NCBI GenBank assembly: GCA_005405945.1
Contig: BJHW01000001.1
Coordinates: 3,472,001-3,536,000 of the forward strand
Source of the DNA: Streptomyces violaceusniger
Lineage (GTDB): Bacteria; Actinomycetota; Actinomycetes; Streptomycetales; Streptomycetaceae
DNA: 64,000 nucleotides
Reading direction: 5' to 3'
The position numbers and the translations under genes are program-made. Shown one piece after another: positions 8,575 through 17,080 of this stretch. Below the pieces are notes generated by a model. That model searched no databases and was not told the DNA's origin. It saw nothing but the letters and a program-made list of their open reading frames with translations. Each line of letters starts with the position of its first letter. Position 1 is the stretch's first letter.

Positions 8575-9497
8575 TTGGTCTCGCCTCCGAACTTGCTCAG
8601 GCGCAGATAGAGGATCGAGCAGAAGAGGAGGATCACGAAGGCGACGGTGGTCAGCGCGGAGGCGTAGCCGAAGTCATGGCCGTTGATCCCGGTGTTGGCG
8701 ACGTACAGCGGGAGGGTGGTGGTCTGCCCGGCCGGTCCGCCGCCGGTGAGGGTGTAGAGAAGATCGACGTTGTTGAACTCCCAGACGCCGCGCAGCAGGG
8801 TGGAGAGGATGATCGCGTCCTTCAGGTGCGGCAGGGTGATGTGGAGGAACCGCCGCGCCCGGCCCGCGCCGTCGACCGAGGCCGCCTCGTAGAGGTCCCT
8901 GGGGATGGACTGGAGGTCGGCGAGGAGCAGGATCGCGAAGAAGGGGACGCCGCGCCAGAGTTCGGCGACGACGGCGGCCCAGAAGACGGTCCCGGTGTCC
9001 GAGAGCACCGAGGTGCCGTAGGTGCCTACTCCTGCGTCCGCGAGATAGCGGCTGATGCCGGTCGAGGGGTTGTAGAGCAGCATCCAGATGGTGGTGGTCA
9101 GCACGCCGGACACGGCCCAGGGCGAGAAGACCAGGGCGCGGGCGAGACCACGGCCGAGGAAGGTCTGGTTCACCAGCAGGGCGAGCGCGAGGCCGAGCAG
9201 GAGCTGCAACAGCACCTCGGTGACGACCCATTTGCCGCTGAAGACGAGCGTGTCCCAGAACTGCGGGTCGTCCGTGAAGATCCGGGTGAAGTTGTCCAGG
9301 CCCGCGTAGCCGTTCCGCCAGGGCTTGGTGACGTTGTAGTTCCGCAGGCTGTAGTAGAGGACGCTGAGCATCGGATAGGCGATGAAGCCCAGCATCAGCA
9401 GCCCGGCGGGGGCGATCAGCAGATACGGGAGGCGGCGGGCCGGTCCTCCCGTACGGCGCCGGGTGCCCCGGGGTGGTTTCGCCACGGCGTGGGCCAT
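8571..9497 (-). CDS. Sugar ABC transporter permease, MalF/UgpA type
   Basis: First gene of the importer operon. Six predicted membrane segments start with LPYLLIAPAGLLMLGFIAY, and the coupling loop reads DLYEAASVDGAGRARRF, the standard EAA motif with the invariant Gly. 308 residues. The upstream 135 bp hold twin LacI-type palindromes, so the operon probably responds to a sugar through a LacI-family repressor that is not encoded in this window. The ligand may be a pectin-derived oligosaccharide, judged from neighbours. Confidence 0.92.
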   Translation of the reverse strand: MAHAVAKPPRGTRRRTGGPARRLPYLLIAPAGLLMLGFIAYPMLSVLYYSLRNYNVTKPWRNGYAGLDNFTRIFTDDPQFWDTLVFSGKWVVTEVLLQLLLGLALALLVNQTFLGRGLARALVFSPWAVSGVLTTTIWMLLYNPSTGISRYLADAGVGTYGTSVLSDTGTVFWAAVVAELWRGVPFFAILLLADLQSIPRDLYEAASVDGAGRARRFLHITLPHLKDAIILSTLLRGVWEFNNVDLLYTLTGGGPAGQTTTLPLYVANTGINGHDFGYASALTTVAFVILLFCSILYLRLSKFGGETK

Positions 9498-9558
9498 GAC
9501 TGCTTCTCCGTTCTCAACAGGTGCGCGGGCGGGCGGTCTCGGAGGGGCGGGGGCTGGT

Positions 9559-9581
9559 GAAGCGCTTCCGTGAAGCGCTTA
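9559..9581. promoter_or_regulatory. Twin LacI-type operators before the ABC importer operon
   Basis: Two copies of the AAGCGCTT core lie 13 bp apart: GAAGCGCTTC at 9559-9568 and GAAGCGCTTA at 9572-9581. A CG-centred palindrome of this kind is the general LacI-family operator. They sit about 60-85 bp upstream of the permease start, next to an AT-rich run (ACAAAATTTTT) that may be part of the promoter. Confidence 0.6.
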
Positions 9582-9632
9582 CCGAATACCGTTCGGGATC
9601 TCGTACAAAATTTTTCGCGCCGGGAGGTGGCG

Positions 9633-11372
9633 TCAGCCCGCGTAGGGTTCGGGCACTGCCCCGGGGCGGGCCAGGAAGCGGAAGTCGCAGCCGGTGTCGG
9701 CCTGGGTCATCTGCTCCTGGTAGAGCGCGCCGTAGCCGCGCTCGTAGCGGGGCGGCGGGGCCGTCCAGCGCGTCCGGCGCCGCTCCAGCTCGGCGTCGTC
9801 CACCTCAAGCCGCAGCACCCGCGCCGCGACGTCCAGGGTGATCGGATCGCCGTCGCGGACGAGGGCGAGCGGGCCGCCGACATACGACTCGGGCGCGATG
9901 TGCAGCACACAGGCCCCGTAACTGGTGCCGCTCATCCGGGCGTCGGAGATCCGCACCATGTCCCGCACCCCCTGCTTCAGCAGGTGGTCGGGGATCGGCA
10001 GCATCCCGTACTCGGGCATTCCGGGGCCGCCGAGGGGACCCGCGTTGCGCAGCACCAGCACGCTGTCCTCGGTGATGCCGAGACCGGGGTCGTTGATGGT
10101 GGCCTGCATCGTCCTGTAGTCGTCGAAGACCACGGCGGGGCCGGTGTGTTTCAGCAGCCGGGGCTCGGCCGCGATGTGCTTGATGACGGCGCCGTCCGGG
10201 CACAGGTTGCCGCGCAGCACCGCCACCCCGCCCTCCTCGGCCAGCGGGCGGTCGCGGTCCCGGATCACCTCGGGGTTGTGCACCAGGGCACCGTCGAGCT
10301 GTTCGCGCAGTGTGGGGTGGGCGACGGTGGGGCGGTCCAGGTGCAGGACGTCCGTGAGCCGGGAGAGGAAACCCGGGAGCCCGCCCGCGAAGTGGAAGTC
10401 CTCCATCAGGTACCGGCCGCCGGGCCGCAGGTCGGCCAGCACGGGGACGGTACGCGCGATCCGGTCGAAGTCGTCGAGCGTGAGCCGCACCCCGGACCGG
10501 CCCGCCATGGCGATCAGATGGATCACCGCATTGGTGGAGCCGCCGAGGGCGAGCACGGTCGCGACCGCGTCCTCGTACGCCTCCCGTGTGAGGAGCTCCG
10601 AGAGCCGGAGGTCCTGCCAGACCAGCTCGACCACGCGTAACCCGGAGGCGGCGGCCATCCGGTCGTGCCCGGAGTCCACGGCCGGGATGGACGAGGCGCC
10701 GGGCACGGTCACGCCCAGCGCCTCGGCGGCGGCCGTCAGCGTGGAGGCGGTGCCCATCGTCATGCAGTGGCCGGGTGAGCGGGCCAGCCCCCGCTCCAGC
10801 TCGGAGATCTCGCAGTCGCCGATCAGCCCGGCCCGCTTGTCGTCCCAGTACTTCCACATGTCGGTGCCCGAGCCCAGCACCTGGTCGCGCCAGTGGCCGG
10901 GCAGCATCGGCCCGGCCGGGACGAAGACCGCCGGGAGGTCGGCGCTGGCCGCGCCCATCAGCAGCGCCGGGGTGGACTTGTCGCAGCCGCCCAGCAGCAC
11001 GGCGCCGTCGACCGGGTACGAGCGGAGCAGCTCCTCGGTCTCCATGGCGAGGAGGTTGCGGTAGAGCATGGGGGTGGGCTTCTGGAAGGTCTCGGAGAGC
11101 GTGGAGACCGGGAACTCCAGCGGGAAGCCGCCCGCCTGCCAGACCCCGCGCTTGACCGCCTGGGCGCGGTCGCGCAGGTGCACATGGCAGGGGTTGATGT
11201 CGCTCCAGGTGTTGAGGATCGCGATGACCGGCTTGCCCAGGTGCTCCTCGGGGAGATAGCCGAGCTGGCGGGTGCGGGCCCGGTGGCTGAAGGAGCGCAG
11301 GCCGTCTGTGCCGTACCACTGGTGGCTGCGCAGCTCGTCGGGGCGCTTGCGCGTGCGCCGTGGGGCACTCAT
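9633..11372 (-). CDS. IlvD/Edd-family sugar-acid dehydratase
   Basis: Iron-sulfur dehydratase that would remove water from an aldonic or aldaric acid to give a 2-keto-3-deoxy acid. The three conserved cysteines are in place: Cys62 in DINPCHVHL, Cys130 in GGCDKSTPA and Cys203 in GHCMTMGTAS. At 579 residues and with this motif spacing it resembles arabinonate/xylonate-type dehydratases more than the branched-chain enzyme IlvD, though sequence alone cannot fix the substrate. The start at 11372 overlaps the stop of the DHDPS-family gene (ATGA). The two enzymes would act in sequence. Confidence 0.88.
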   Translation of the reverse strand: MSAPRRTRKRPDELRSHQWYGTDGLRSFSHRARTRQLGYLPEEHLGKPVIAILNTWSDINPCHVHLRDRAQAVKRGVWQAGGFPLEFPVSTLSETFQKPTPMLYRNLLAMETEELLRSYPVDGAVLLGGCDKSTPALLMGAASADLPAVFVPAGPMLPGHWRDQVLGSGTDMWKYWDDKRAGLIGDCEISELERGLARSPGHCMTMGTASTLTAAAEALGVTVPGASSIPAVDSGHDRMAAASGLRVVELVWQDLRLSELLTREAYEDAVATVLALGGSTNAVIHLIAMAGRSGVRLTLDDFDRIARTVPVLADLRPGGRYLMEDFHFAGGLPGFLSRLTDVLHLDRPTVAHPTLREQLDGALVHNPEVIRDRDRPLAEEGGVAVLRGNLCPDGAVIKHIAAEPRLLKHTGPAVVFDDYRTMQATINDPGLGITEDSVLVLRNAGPLGGPGMPEYGMLPIPDHLLKQGVRDMVRISDARMSGTSYGACVLHIAPESYVGGPLALVRDGDPITLDVAARVLRLEVDDAELERRRTRWTAPPPRYERGYGALYQEQMTQADTGCDFRFLARPGAVPEPYAG

Positions 11373-12270
11373 ACCGACCACCCCTCGACGATCGCGGCGA
11401 CTTCCGCGCGCCTCGGCTCGGGCAGCGGCTTGCTCGGGGCGCGGACGTCGCGCCGGCATAAGCCCATCGCGGCAAGCGCTTCCTTGACCACCGTGACGTT
11501 GTTGGCGGACTGCCGCTCGGCCCTGAGGTCCTCGAACCGCCGGATCTGCTCCCACACCTTCATCGCGCCCGGGTAGTCCCCGCGCGCAGCGCGCCCAGCA
11601 TGTTGAGCGAGACGTTGGGGGCCACGTTGACCAGGCCCGAGGTGAAGCCGGTGGCGCCGACCGCCCAGTACGAGGGCGCGTACAGCTCGGCGAGCCCGGC
11701 CACCCAGACGAACCGGTCAAGACCGGCGTCGCGCGCCACGGCGGCGAAGCGGGTGGCGTCGTGGACCGCGTACTTGACCCCGATGACATTGGGGCACGCC
11801 TCGCCGAGCCGGGCGATCGCCGCGCCCTCGATGAGCGGATTGCGCAGATACGGCACCACGCCGAGTTCGGGGACGGCCTCGGCGATGGTGCGGTGGTAGT
11901 CGACCCAGCCGTCCTGGGCGACGTACGGATGCACCGGCTGGTGGACCATCACCATGTCGGCCCCGGCCGCGCGGGCGTGCCGGGCGGCCTCGACCGCGGT
12001 GGCGGCGTCGTGGCCGACCCCGACGAGGACGGCGGCCCGCCCGGCGGCCTCCTCGACGGTCAGCTCGGTGACCAGCCGCCGCTCCTCGAGGGTGAGGGCG
12101 TAGAACTCCCCGGTGTTGCCGTTCGGGGTGACGGCCTTGACCCCGCCGTCGAGGAGCCGGCGGAGCAGGGCGCGGTAGACGGCACGGTCCACGGCGCCCT
12201 CGGTGTCGTACGGGGTCACCGGGATCGCCACGACGTCCGCGAGCGCCGTCCTCAGCGGTGAGTAGTCCAT
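11369..12270 (-). CDS. DHDPS/N-acetylneuraminate lyase family enzyme (frame break near the 3' end)
   Basis: A class I, Schiff-base-forming aldolase or dehydratase fold. Visible are NGNTGEFYALT (pyruvate-carboxylate binding), the Tyr of VVPYLRNP and the active-site Lys in VIGVKYAVHD. By partnership with the IlvD/Edd dehydratase it could be a 2-keto-3-deoxy-pentonate dehydratase or a KDG-type aldolase. The frame breaks at the C run 11578-11581; one extra base joins the body to the C-terminal helix region (MKVWEQIRRFEDLRAERQ) and gives about 300 residues, normal for the family. The start has AGAAAGGG upstream. Confidence 0.82.
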
Positions 12271-12356
12271 ACGAACCCTTTCTCTCGATGGTCGGCATCG
12301 GGACGAACTGTTCGGATGGTGCTGGGTGCTGGGGTCGGCGGCCGGGCCGCCGGGCG

Positions 12357-12993
12357 CTACTCCCCTTCGGGGAAGGCACGCCGGACGAAGGAGGCGATGT
12401 GCTCGTGCAGTGCGCCGGCCGCCCCGTCGGCGTCGCCGTCGAGCGCGCGGGCGAGGATCTCCCGGTGCTCACGGGCCTCCCGCTCCCAGGAGGGCACCGC
12501 CTGCCAGGCGATGGTGGACACCAGCGCGGCCTGGTCGCGCAGTTCGTCGAGCATCCGGGTCAGCAGGGGGTTGCCGCAGGGCAGATACAGCGCCCGGTGG
12601 AAGTCGCGGTTGGCGAGCGACCGCCCGGCCGGATCGGCGGCCGCGTCCGACCGCTCCAGCGCGGCCCGGCGGCCTCCAGCCCGGCCCGCGCGGCCACGGT
12701 CCGGCGCAGCGCCTCGGGCTCAAGGAGTAGCCGCACATCGTAGACGGCGTGCGCCATCGCGGCGTCCACGGTCCTGACCGTGGCCCCCTTGTACTCGCTC
12801 ATCACCACGAGCCCCGCCCCGCGAGCGTCTTGAGCGCCTCCCGCACAGGCGTCTTGGACACCCCGAACTGCGCGGCCAACTCGGCCTCCACCAACGCCTG
12901 CCCGGGCCGCAACCCCCCGGTGAGAATCGCGTGCTTGACCGCCTCCAGCACATACTGGGTGCGGGAGGGGATCGGGCTCGGGGCGATGTCCAT
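12357..12993 (-). CDS. GntR-family regulator with FCD ligand domain (two frame breaks)
   Basis: Likely repressor of the dehydratase/aldolase genes that follow it. The winged helix is plain: AVKHAILTGGLRPGQALVE, then AAQFGVSKTPVREALKTL. The C-terminal FCD domain (RLLLEPEAL, DFHRAL, HREILARALDGDA) binds an organic acid through metal-bound histidines in relatives. Reading needs one extra base at the C run 12812-12815 and another at 12665-12667, giving about 212 residues, the usual length. The start at 12993 is preferred to two upstream ATGs because GAGAG lies seven bases before it and the longer starts run through a probable operator. Confidence 0.8.
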
Positions 12994-13015
12994 GGATGCT
13001 CTCAGATCTCGCATA

Positions 13016-13034
13016 TCGCGTCTCATATATGACA
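13016..13034. promoter_or_regulatory. AT-rich palindrome at the gntR promoter
   Basis: TCATATATGA (13023-13032) is a perfect palindrome within TCTCATATATGACAT, 30-40 bp upstream of the chosen gntR start. It is strikingly AT-rich for this genome. Position suits autoregulation by the GntR protein. Confidence 0.4.
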
Positions 13035-13134
13035 TACGAAGTACGACGCGATGAAGTTAGGGCGGCCGCAGTGGTTCGTCAACGGTTCTGACAAAAACTG
13101 TCCGAGGGTGGCCAAAGCCGGGCGCGTGCCGCCC

Positions 13135-14367
13135 TTACGCCCGCTCGGCGGCGTCGGTGGGTGCCGGGTGGGGGTGTTGGGTGATGGCTTCGGGGAGGGC
13201 GGGTTCGTTCAGGGGGCGGAGGAGGAGGCAGCCGAGGGCGGGGAGGGCTATCAGGGGGGCCAGGGCGGTTTGGAGGGTGGTGGCGTCGGCCAGGGCGCCG
13301 ATGAGGGGGCTGGCCAGGCCGCCGACGCTGACCGTCAGGCCCAGGGTGACCCCGCTGGCGGTGCCCACGCGGCGGGGCAGGTAGTCCTGGCCAAGGGTGA
13401 CGTGCAGGGAGAACGGCACGTAGAGCCCGGCCGAGGCGAGGGCCACGCAGAGGTAGAGCGCCGGGCCGGGGACGAGGACGACGCCCGCGACGGCGAGGAC
13501 GGTCAGGGCGTACGACCACCGGACGACCGGGACGCGGCCGTGGCGGGCGGCGAGTGCGCCCCCGGCCACCGTGCCCACCGCGCCGCCCGCGTAGAGCACG
13601 AACAGGGCGGCGGTACCGGCCAGTTCGCCTCCGCCCACGCGCTCACGGACGTACAGGGAGATGAACGCGCTCAGCCCGACGAAGACGATCGAGCGGCACA
13701 TGATGGCGCCGGACAGCCGGAGGAAGGAGGGCCAGTCGTCCCGCCCCTCTCCGCCGCGGCTCGCCCGCGGCGATCCGGCCGCCGCGCCCGGGGCCCTGAG
13801 CGCCCGTAGCGCGGCCGCGCACAGGGCGGCTCCGGCGACGGCGGGCACGGCCAGCAGCGGGGAGGCGCGCAGACCACCGGTGGCGATGACGGCGGCGACC
13901 GCGAGCGGCGCGGCGGCGAAGCCGATGTTGCCGCCGAGGGAGAACCAGCTCATCGCGGTGTGGCTGCCCCGGCTGGCGAGCCGGGCCACCCGGGCGGACT
14001 CGGGGTGGTACGCGGCCACGCCGATCCCGGAGACCGCGACCACCGCCAGGGTCGGCGCATAGGAGCCGGTGACCCCGCTCAGCGCCACACCCGCGCCACC
14101 CACCAGCGTGCTCACCGGCAGCAGCCACGGCATGGCCCACCGGTCGGTGAGCGCCCCGAACAGCGGCTGTACGACGGACGACAGCAGCGAGGCCGCCAGG
14201 ACGACACCGGAGGCGGCGGCGTAGCCGTAGGCCCGTTCCGAGACGAGGAACGGCACCAGCGCGGCCACCGCTCCCTGGTAGATGTCCACGCAGGCGTGCC
14301 CCAGGGACATCAGCGCGATGGGCCCGCGGTGTGAGGGGGTCCGTTTCGTGGTCCGTTTCGTCGACAC
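13135..14367 (-). CDS. MFS transporter, fosmidomycin-resistance-like subgroup
   Basis: Twelve-segment membrane transporter, 410 residues. The opening GHACVDIYQGAVAALVPFLV and the loop LFGALTDRWAMPWLLP, followed by GSHTAMSWFSLGGNIGFA, are characteristic of the Fsr/YnfM-like subgroup of drug and metabolite exporters. The GTG start at 14367 lies almost directly after GAAGG, which is unusually close, so the true start may differ by a few codons. It lies between the gntR gene and the kdgD pair, on the same strand, but with its own gap on each side. A role in moving sugar acids is possible; the family otherwise points to efflux. Confidence 0.8.
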   Translation of the reverse strand: MSTKRTTKRTPSHRGPIALMSLGHACVDIYQGAVAALVPFLVSERAYGYAAASGVVLAASLLSSVVQPLFGALTDRWAMPWLLPVSTLVGGAGVALSGVTGSYAPTLAVVAVSGIGVAAYHPESARVARLASRGSHTAMSWFSLGGNIGFAAAPLAVAAVIATGGLRASPLLAVPAVAGAALCAAALRALRAPGAAAGSPRASRGGEGRDDWPSFLRLSGAIMCRSIVFVGLSAFISLYVRERVGGGELAGTAALFVLYAGGAVGTVAGGALAARHGRVPVVRWSYALTVLAVAGVVLVPGPALYLCVALASAGLYVPFSLHVTLGQDYLPRRVGTASGVTLGLTVSVGGLASPLIGALADATTLQTALAPLIALPALGCLLLRPLNEPALPEAITQHPHPAPTDAAERA

Positions 14368-14478
14368 CCTTCGATCGTGGCGATCCCACCGGGTGTCGCG
14401 CTTCCGATCATCCGCCGCGCTGTCCCGGAAACCCGCCAGGCGCTCCGCTGGAAGTGCCCCGGCCTGCCGTCGATCGTC

Positions 14479-14524
14479 TGCGGCTCCGTCGTGGCCGGGC
14501 GCGCCCAGCCACGACGGAGCCGCA
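14479..14524 (-). terminator. 17-bp perfect inverted repeat, probable terminator
   Basis: TGCGGCTCCGTCGTGGC at 14479-14495 pairs perfectly with 14508-14524, with a 12-base loop. It lies about 90 bp beyond the stop of the 14611-15810 gene and upstream of the MFS gene. There is no T tract, as is common for actinomycete terminators. Confidence 0.65.
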
Positions 14525-14610
14525 CATTGACACAGCCCCGCGCCCCTTCAGGGCGGTGGGTCCCGGGCCGGGTCTGCGCGTCTCCTCGTCTTCGCGTCTC
14601 CGAGCTGGGC

Positions 14611-15810
14611 TCAGCTCAGCTCGGCCAGGGCCGTGCGGACGGCCGCCAGGTCCTGGTCCGAGGCCAGACCGGCGTGGTACAGGCGGAGCTCGTCCGCGCC
14701 CAGCTCCACCGCGTGGGCCGCGTCCCGGGCCAGCGTCGCCGGGCTGCCGCCCATCCCCGCCACCACCGTGAAGTTGGCGGCGAGCACGGTCCGTTCGGTC
14801 CGGTGCGGGACGAACGGCGGCAGGACCCCGGAGCGCGCTGCCTCGCCCCCCGTGCACGGCAGTACCACGCCGTCGGCCTGGGCCAGCACATCGGCCGGCT
14901 CCACGCCCACGTTGGCGCCGAGCCGGTGCGGGGCCGGGTCGGCGTGCAGCAGGACCTGGAAGTCCTCGTCCGCCGCGGCCCTTACGGCGGCCACGGCCTC
15001 GGCCCGCAGACCGCTCGCGATCCGGTCGCGCCAGGCCGCGAAGAGCGCGGCGTGTTCGGCGCCGAGCAGCTTCTCGACCTCGGCCCACTCCCCCGCGCGG
15101 TCACCGCCGTCCGCGGTCGTCTCGCCCGCCCACACCGGCCGCAGGGCGCGCACGACGAGCTCGCGCAGCTCCTCGGGGTCGGCGCCCAGCTCGGCGTAGC
15201 CCGCCTCGCAGCTCTCGCAGAAGCACAGCGACATCAGATACTGGCCGGCGCCGCCCAGCGGCACCCCGCCGATCTTGTCGTGGGCGTGCAGATGGGCCAG
15301 CCCGTACCAGCCGCAGGACTCCAGCTCGGTGCCGCGGGCGCCGGGCCGTACGGCGGCCTCGGCGGCCAGGTCCACCAGATAGCCGCGCACCTCGGGGCGG
15401 GCGATGCACGGCGCCCACGGGTAGCGGTCGCCATAGGCGTTGCGCACGGCGATCCGCGGATGCTCCTCGCCCAGCCGGGTGTTGTGCGCGAGCACCACCC
15501 AGGCGTGGACCTCGAGACCGGCGTCGGCCAGCGCGGCGGCCGCCTCGCCGTACGGGTCGTCGCCCGGCACCCACGACTGCTCGTACGGCCGCAGCTCGCG
15601 CCCCTGCCAGCGCTCGGCGCTCGGCGGGTAGAGCACGGCCGCGTGGCGGGCGGTGACGATGCGGTGGCCGGGGTGGCGCGGGGTCAAGGCCCGGGTGGAG
15701 TGGTAGGCGGAGGCCAGCGTCACCTGCTGGACGCCGAGGTCGGCGATGCGGCGCGCGGCGTCCGGGTCCCCGACGACGTCCCAGGGGTAGACGAAGGCGG
15801 AAGCCTTCAC
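14611..15810 (-). CDS. Conserved protein of unknown function coupled to kdgD
   Basis: 399 residues, no signal peptide or membrane segment. The sequence opens MKASAFVYPWDVVGDPDAARRIADLGV and is split here only as an opening MKASAFVYPWDVVGDP. It has repeated beta-alpha spacing, Ala-rich helices, YPWAPCIARPEVR, LESCGWYGLAHLHAH, and CFCESCEAGYAELG with a CxxC pair. The look is of a TIM-barrel protein of the glycoside-hydrolase-like class that acts in the cytoplasm. The GTG start at 15810 has GGAGGGG upstream and overlaps the kdgD stop (GTGA), so it should act in the same pathway. I cannot name its reaction. The 671-residue reading that extends it upstream runs out of frame through kdgD and is not real. 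Confidence 0.75.
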   Translation of the reverse strand: MKASAFVYPWDVVGDPDAARRIADLGVQQVTLASAYHSTRALTPRHPGHRIVTARHAAVLYPPSAERWQGRELRPYEQSWVPGDDPYGEAAAALADAGLEVHAWVVLAHNTRLGEEHPRIAVRNAYGDRYPWAPCIARPEVRGYLVDLAAEAAVRPGARGTELESCGWYGLAHLHAHDKIGGVPLGGAGQYLMSLCFCESCEAGYAELGADPEELRELVVRALRPVWAGETTADGGDRAGEWAEVEKLLGAEHAALFAAWRDRIASGLRAEAVAAVRAAADEDFQVLLHADPAPHRLGANVGVEPADVLAQADGVVLPCTGGEAARSGVLPPFVPHRTERTVLAANFTVVAGMGGSPATLARDAAHAVELGADELRLYHAGLASDQDLAAVRTALAELS

Positions 15811-16772
15811 CGCCCCTCCCCGTCCCCGTTCTTGTCTCCGTCCCCGTCCCCGACCAGCGCCATGCCGCGCTCGATCAGCTCGGCCAGCTCCTTGACGTGG
15901 GCGGGGCTGGGCTCGCTCAGCGGCGGCCGCACCTCGCCGACGTCCAGCCCGCGCAGCCGGACCCCCGCCTTGACCAGCGACACCGCATAGCCGCGGCCCT
16001 GGTTGCGGAGTTCGACCAGCGGCCGGTAGAAGCCGTCCAGCAGCTTGTTGGCGGTCTCGTCGTCGCCCGTCATGAGCGCCTTGTGGAAGGCGAGGGCGAC
16101 CTCGGGGACGAAGCAGAAGACGGCCGAGGAGTAGAGCGTCACGCCGATGCCGCGGTAGGCGAGGCCGGTCAGCTCGGCGGTCGGCAGCCCGTTGAAGTAG
16201 CGGAAGTCCTCGTCGGGGGCGTCCGCCCGCACCGCGCTCACGACGCGCTGCATCAGGTCGAGGTCGCCGATGCCGTCCTTGAGGCCGATGATGCCGGGCA
16301 CCTTGGCGAGCCGGGCCACGGAGTCCGGGGTCAGGACGGCGTTGTCCCGCTGGTAGACGATGATGTCGAGGTCGGTCGCGCCGGCGAGGGCGCTGTAGTG
16401 GCGGATCAGCCCCTCCTGATCGGCCACGACCAGGTACGGCGGCATGGCGAGCAGCCCGTCCGCACCGGCCCGCTCGGCCAGCTTGGCGTACTGGATCGCC
16501 AGCGCGGTCCCGTACCCGGCGCCCGCGACCACCGGCACCCGCCCGGCGGCCTCCTCCACGGCGACCGCGACGCAGTCGTGGAACTCCTCGGGCGTCAGGG
16601 CGTGGAACTCGCCCGTGCCGCAGCACGCGAAGACGGCGCCCGCCCCCGCCTCGATCCCGGCGCGGACGTGCGCGCGATAGATCTCCAGGTCCAGGGCGCC
16701 ATCGGGACCGTAGGCGGTCACGGGGAAGAACAGCAGTCCGTCAAGGCGCTCGGCGAGTGAGGCTGAGGTCAC
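15807..16772 (-). CDS. kdgD: 5-dehydro-4-deoxyglucarate dehydratase
   Basis: Decarboxylating dehydratase that turns 5-keto-4-deoxyglucarate into alpha-ketoglutarate semialdehyde, a late step of oxidative hexuronate use. DHDPS fold with Tyr140 (DIIVYQRDN) and the Schiff-base Lys165 (IIGLKDGIGD). The motif CCGTGEFHAL replaces the GTTGE of DapA and is characteristic of KdgD. 321 residues, close to the family norm, with an Asp/Gly/Lys tail (GDGDGDKNGDGEGR). The GTG start has GGGAG ahead of it. Uronate dehydrogenase is divergent 308 bp away, which supports the assignment strongly. Confidence 0.88.
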   Translation of the reverse strand: MTSASLAERLDGLLFFPVTAYGPDGALDLEIYRAHVRAGIEAGAGAVFACCGTGEFHALTPEEFHDCVAVAVEEAAGRVPVVAGAGYGTALAIQYAKLAERAGADGLLAMPPYLVVADQEGLIRHYSALAGATDLDIIVYQRDNAVLTPDSVARLAKVPGIIGLKDGIGDLDLMQRVVSAVRADAPDEDFRYFNGLPTAELTGLAYRGIGVTLYSSAVFCFVPEVALAFHKALMTGDDETANKLLDGFYRPLVELRNQGRGYAVSLVKAGVRLRGLDVGEVRPPLSEPSPAHVKELAELIERGMALVGDGDGDKNGDGEGR

Positions 16773-17080
16773 GGGCTTCTCCCTGTCGTGTACACCGACC
16801 CGCCGTCACCCACCGACGCAGTGTGCACGTTTCTGATCGTCATCTACATTCGTGAACAGGTTCACCGTAAGGCAGCCATCGGCCGCCGGTCAAGGGTGCC
16901 AACGGGGTGACGCCACTCACCCGACGGTGAATTCCCTGGCAACGCGCCACCCTTGACGACCCATGCGCCGATCCTTACGGTGTCCATGAATCTGAACCAC
17001 ATACATGAATAAAAACCGCATACGCAAGAGCCCTCTGCGCGACAACCCCATAACGCGATACCCCTACGGAGGATCCGCCC
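16773..17080. promoter_or_regulatory. Divergent promoter region between kdgD and udh, with operator candidate
   Basis: 308 bp shared by two divergent genes. GTGAACAGGTTCAC at 16852-16865 is a 6-2-6 inverted repeat placed 80-93 bp from kdgD and is the best operator candidate. The udh side has an AT-rich patch (CATACATGAATAAAAACC near 17000-17020) and a good ribosome site GGAGG at 17068-17072. Confidence 0.5.

Noticed and set aside
14611-16626. A 671-residue fusion reading through kdgD into the downstream protein
   Set aside because: The upstream third is kdgD in the wrong frame. The GTG at 15810 with a good ribosome site and the GTGA overlap explain the region better.
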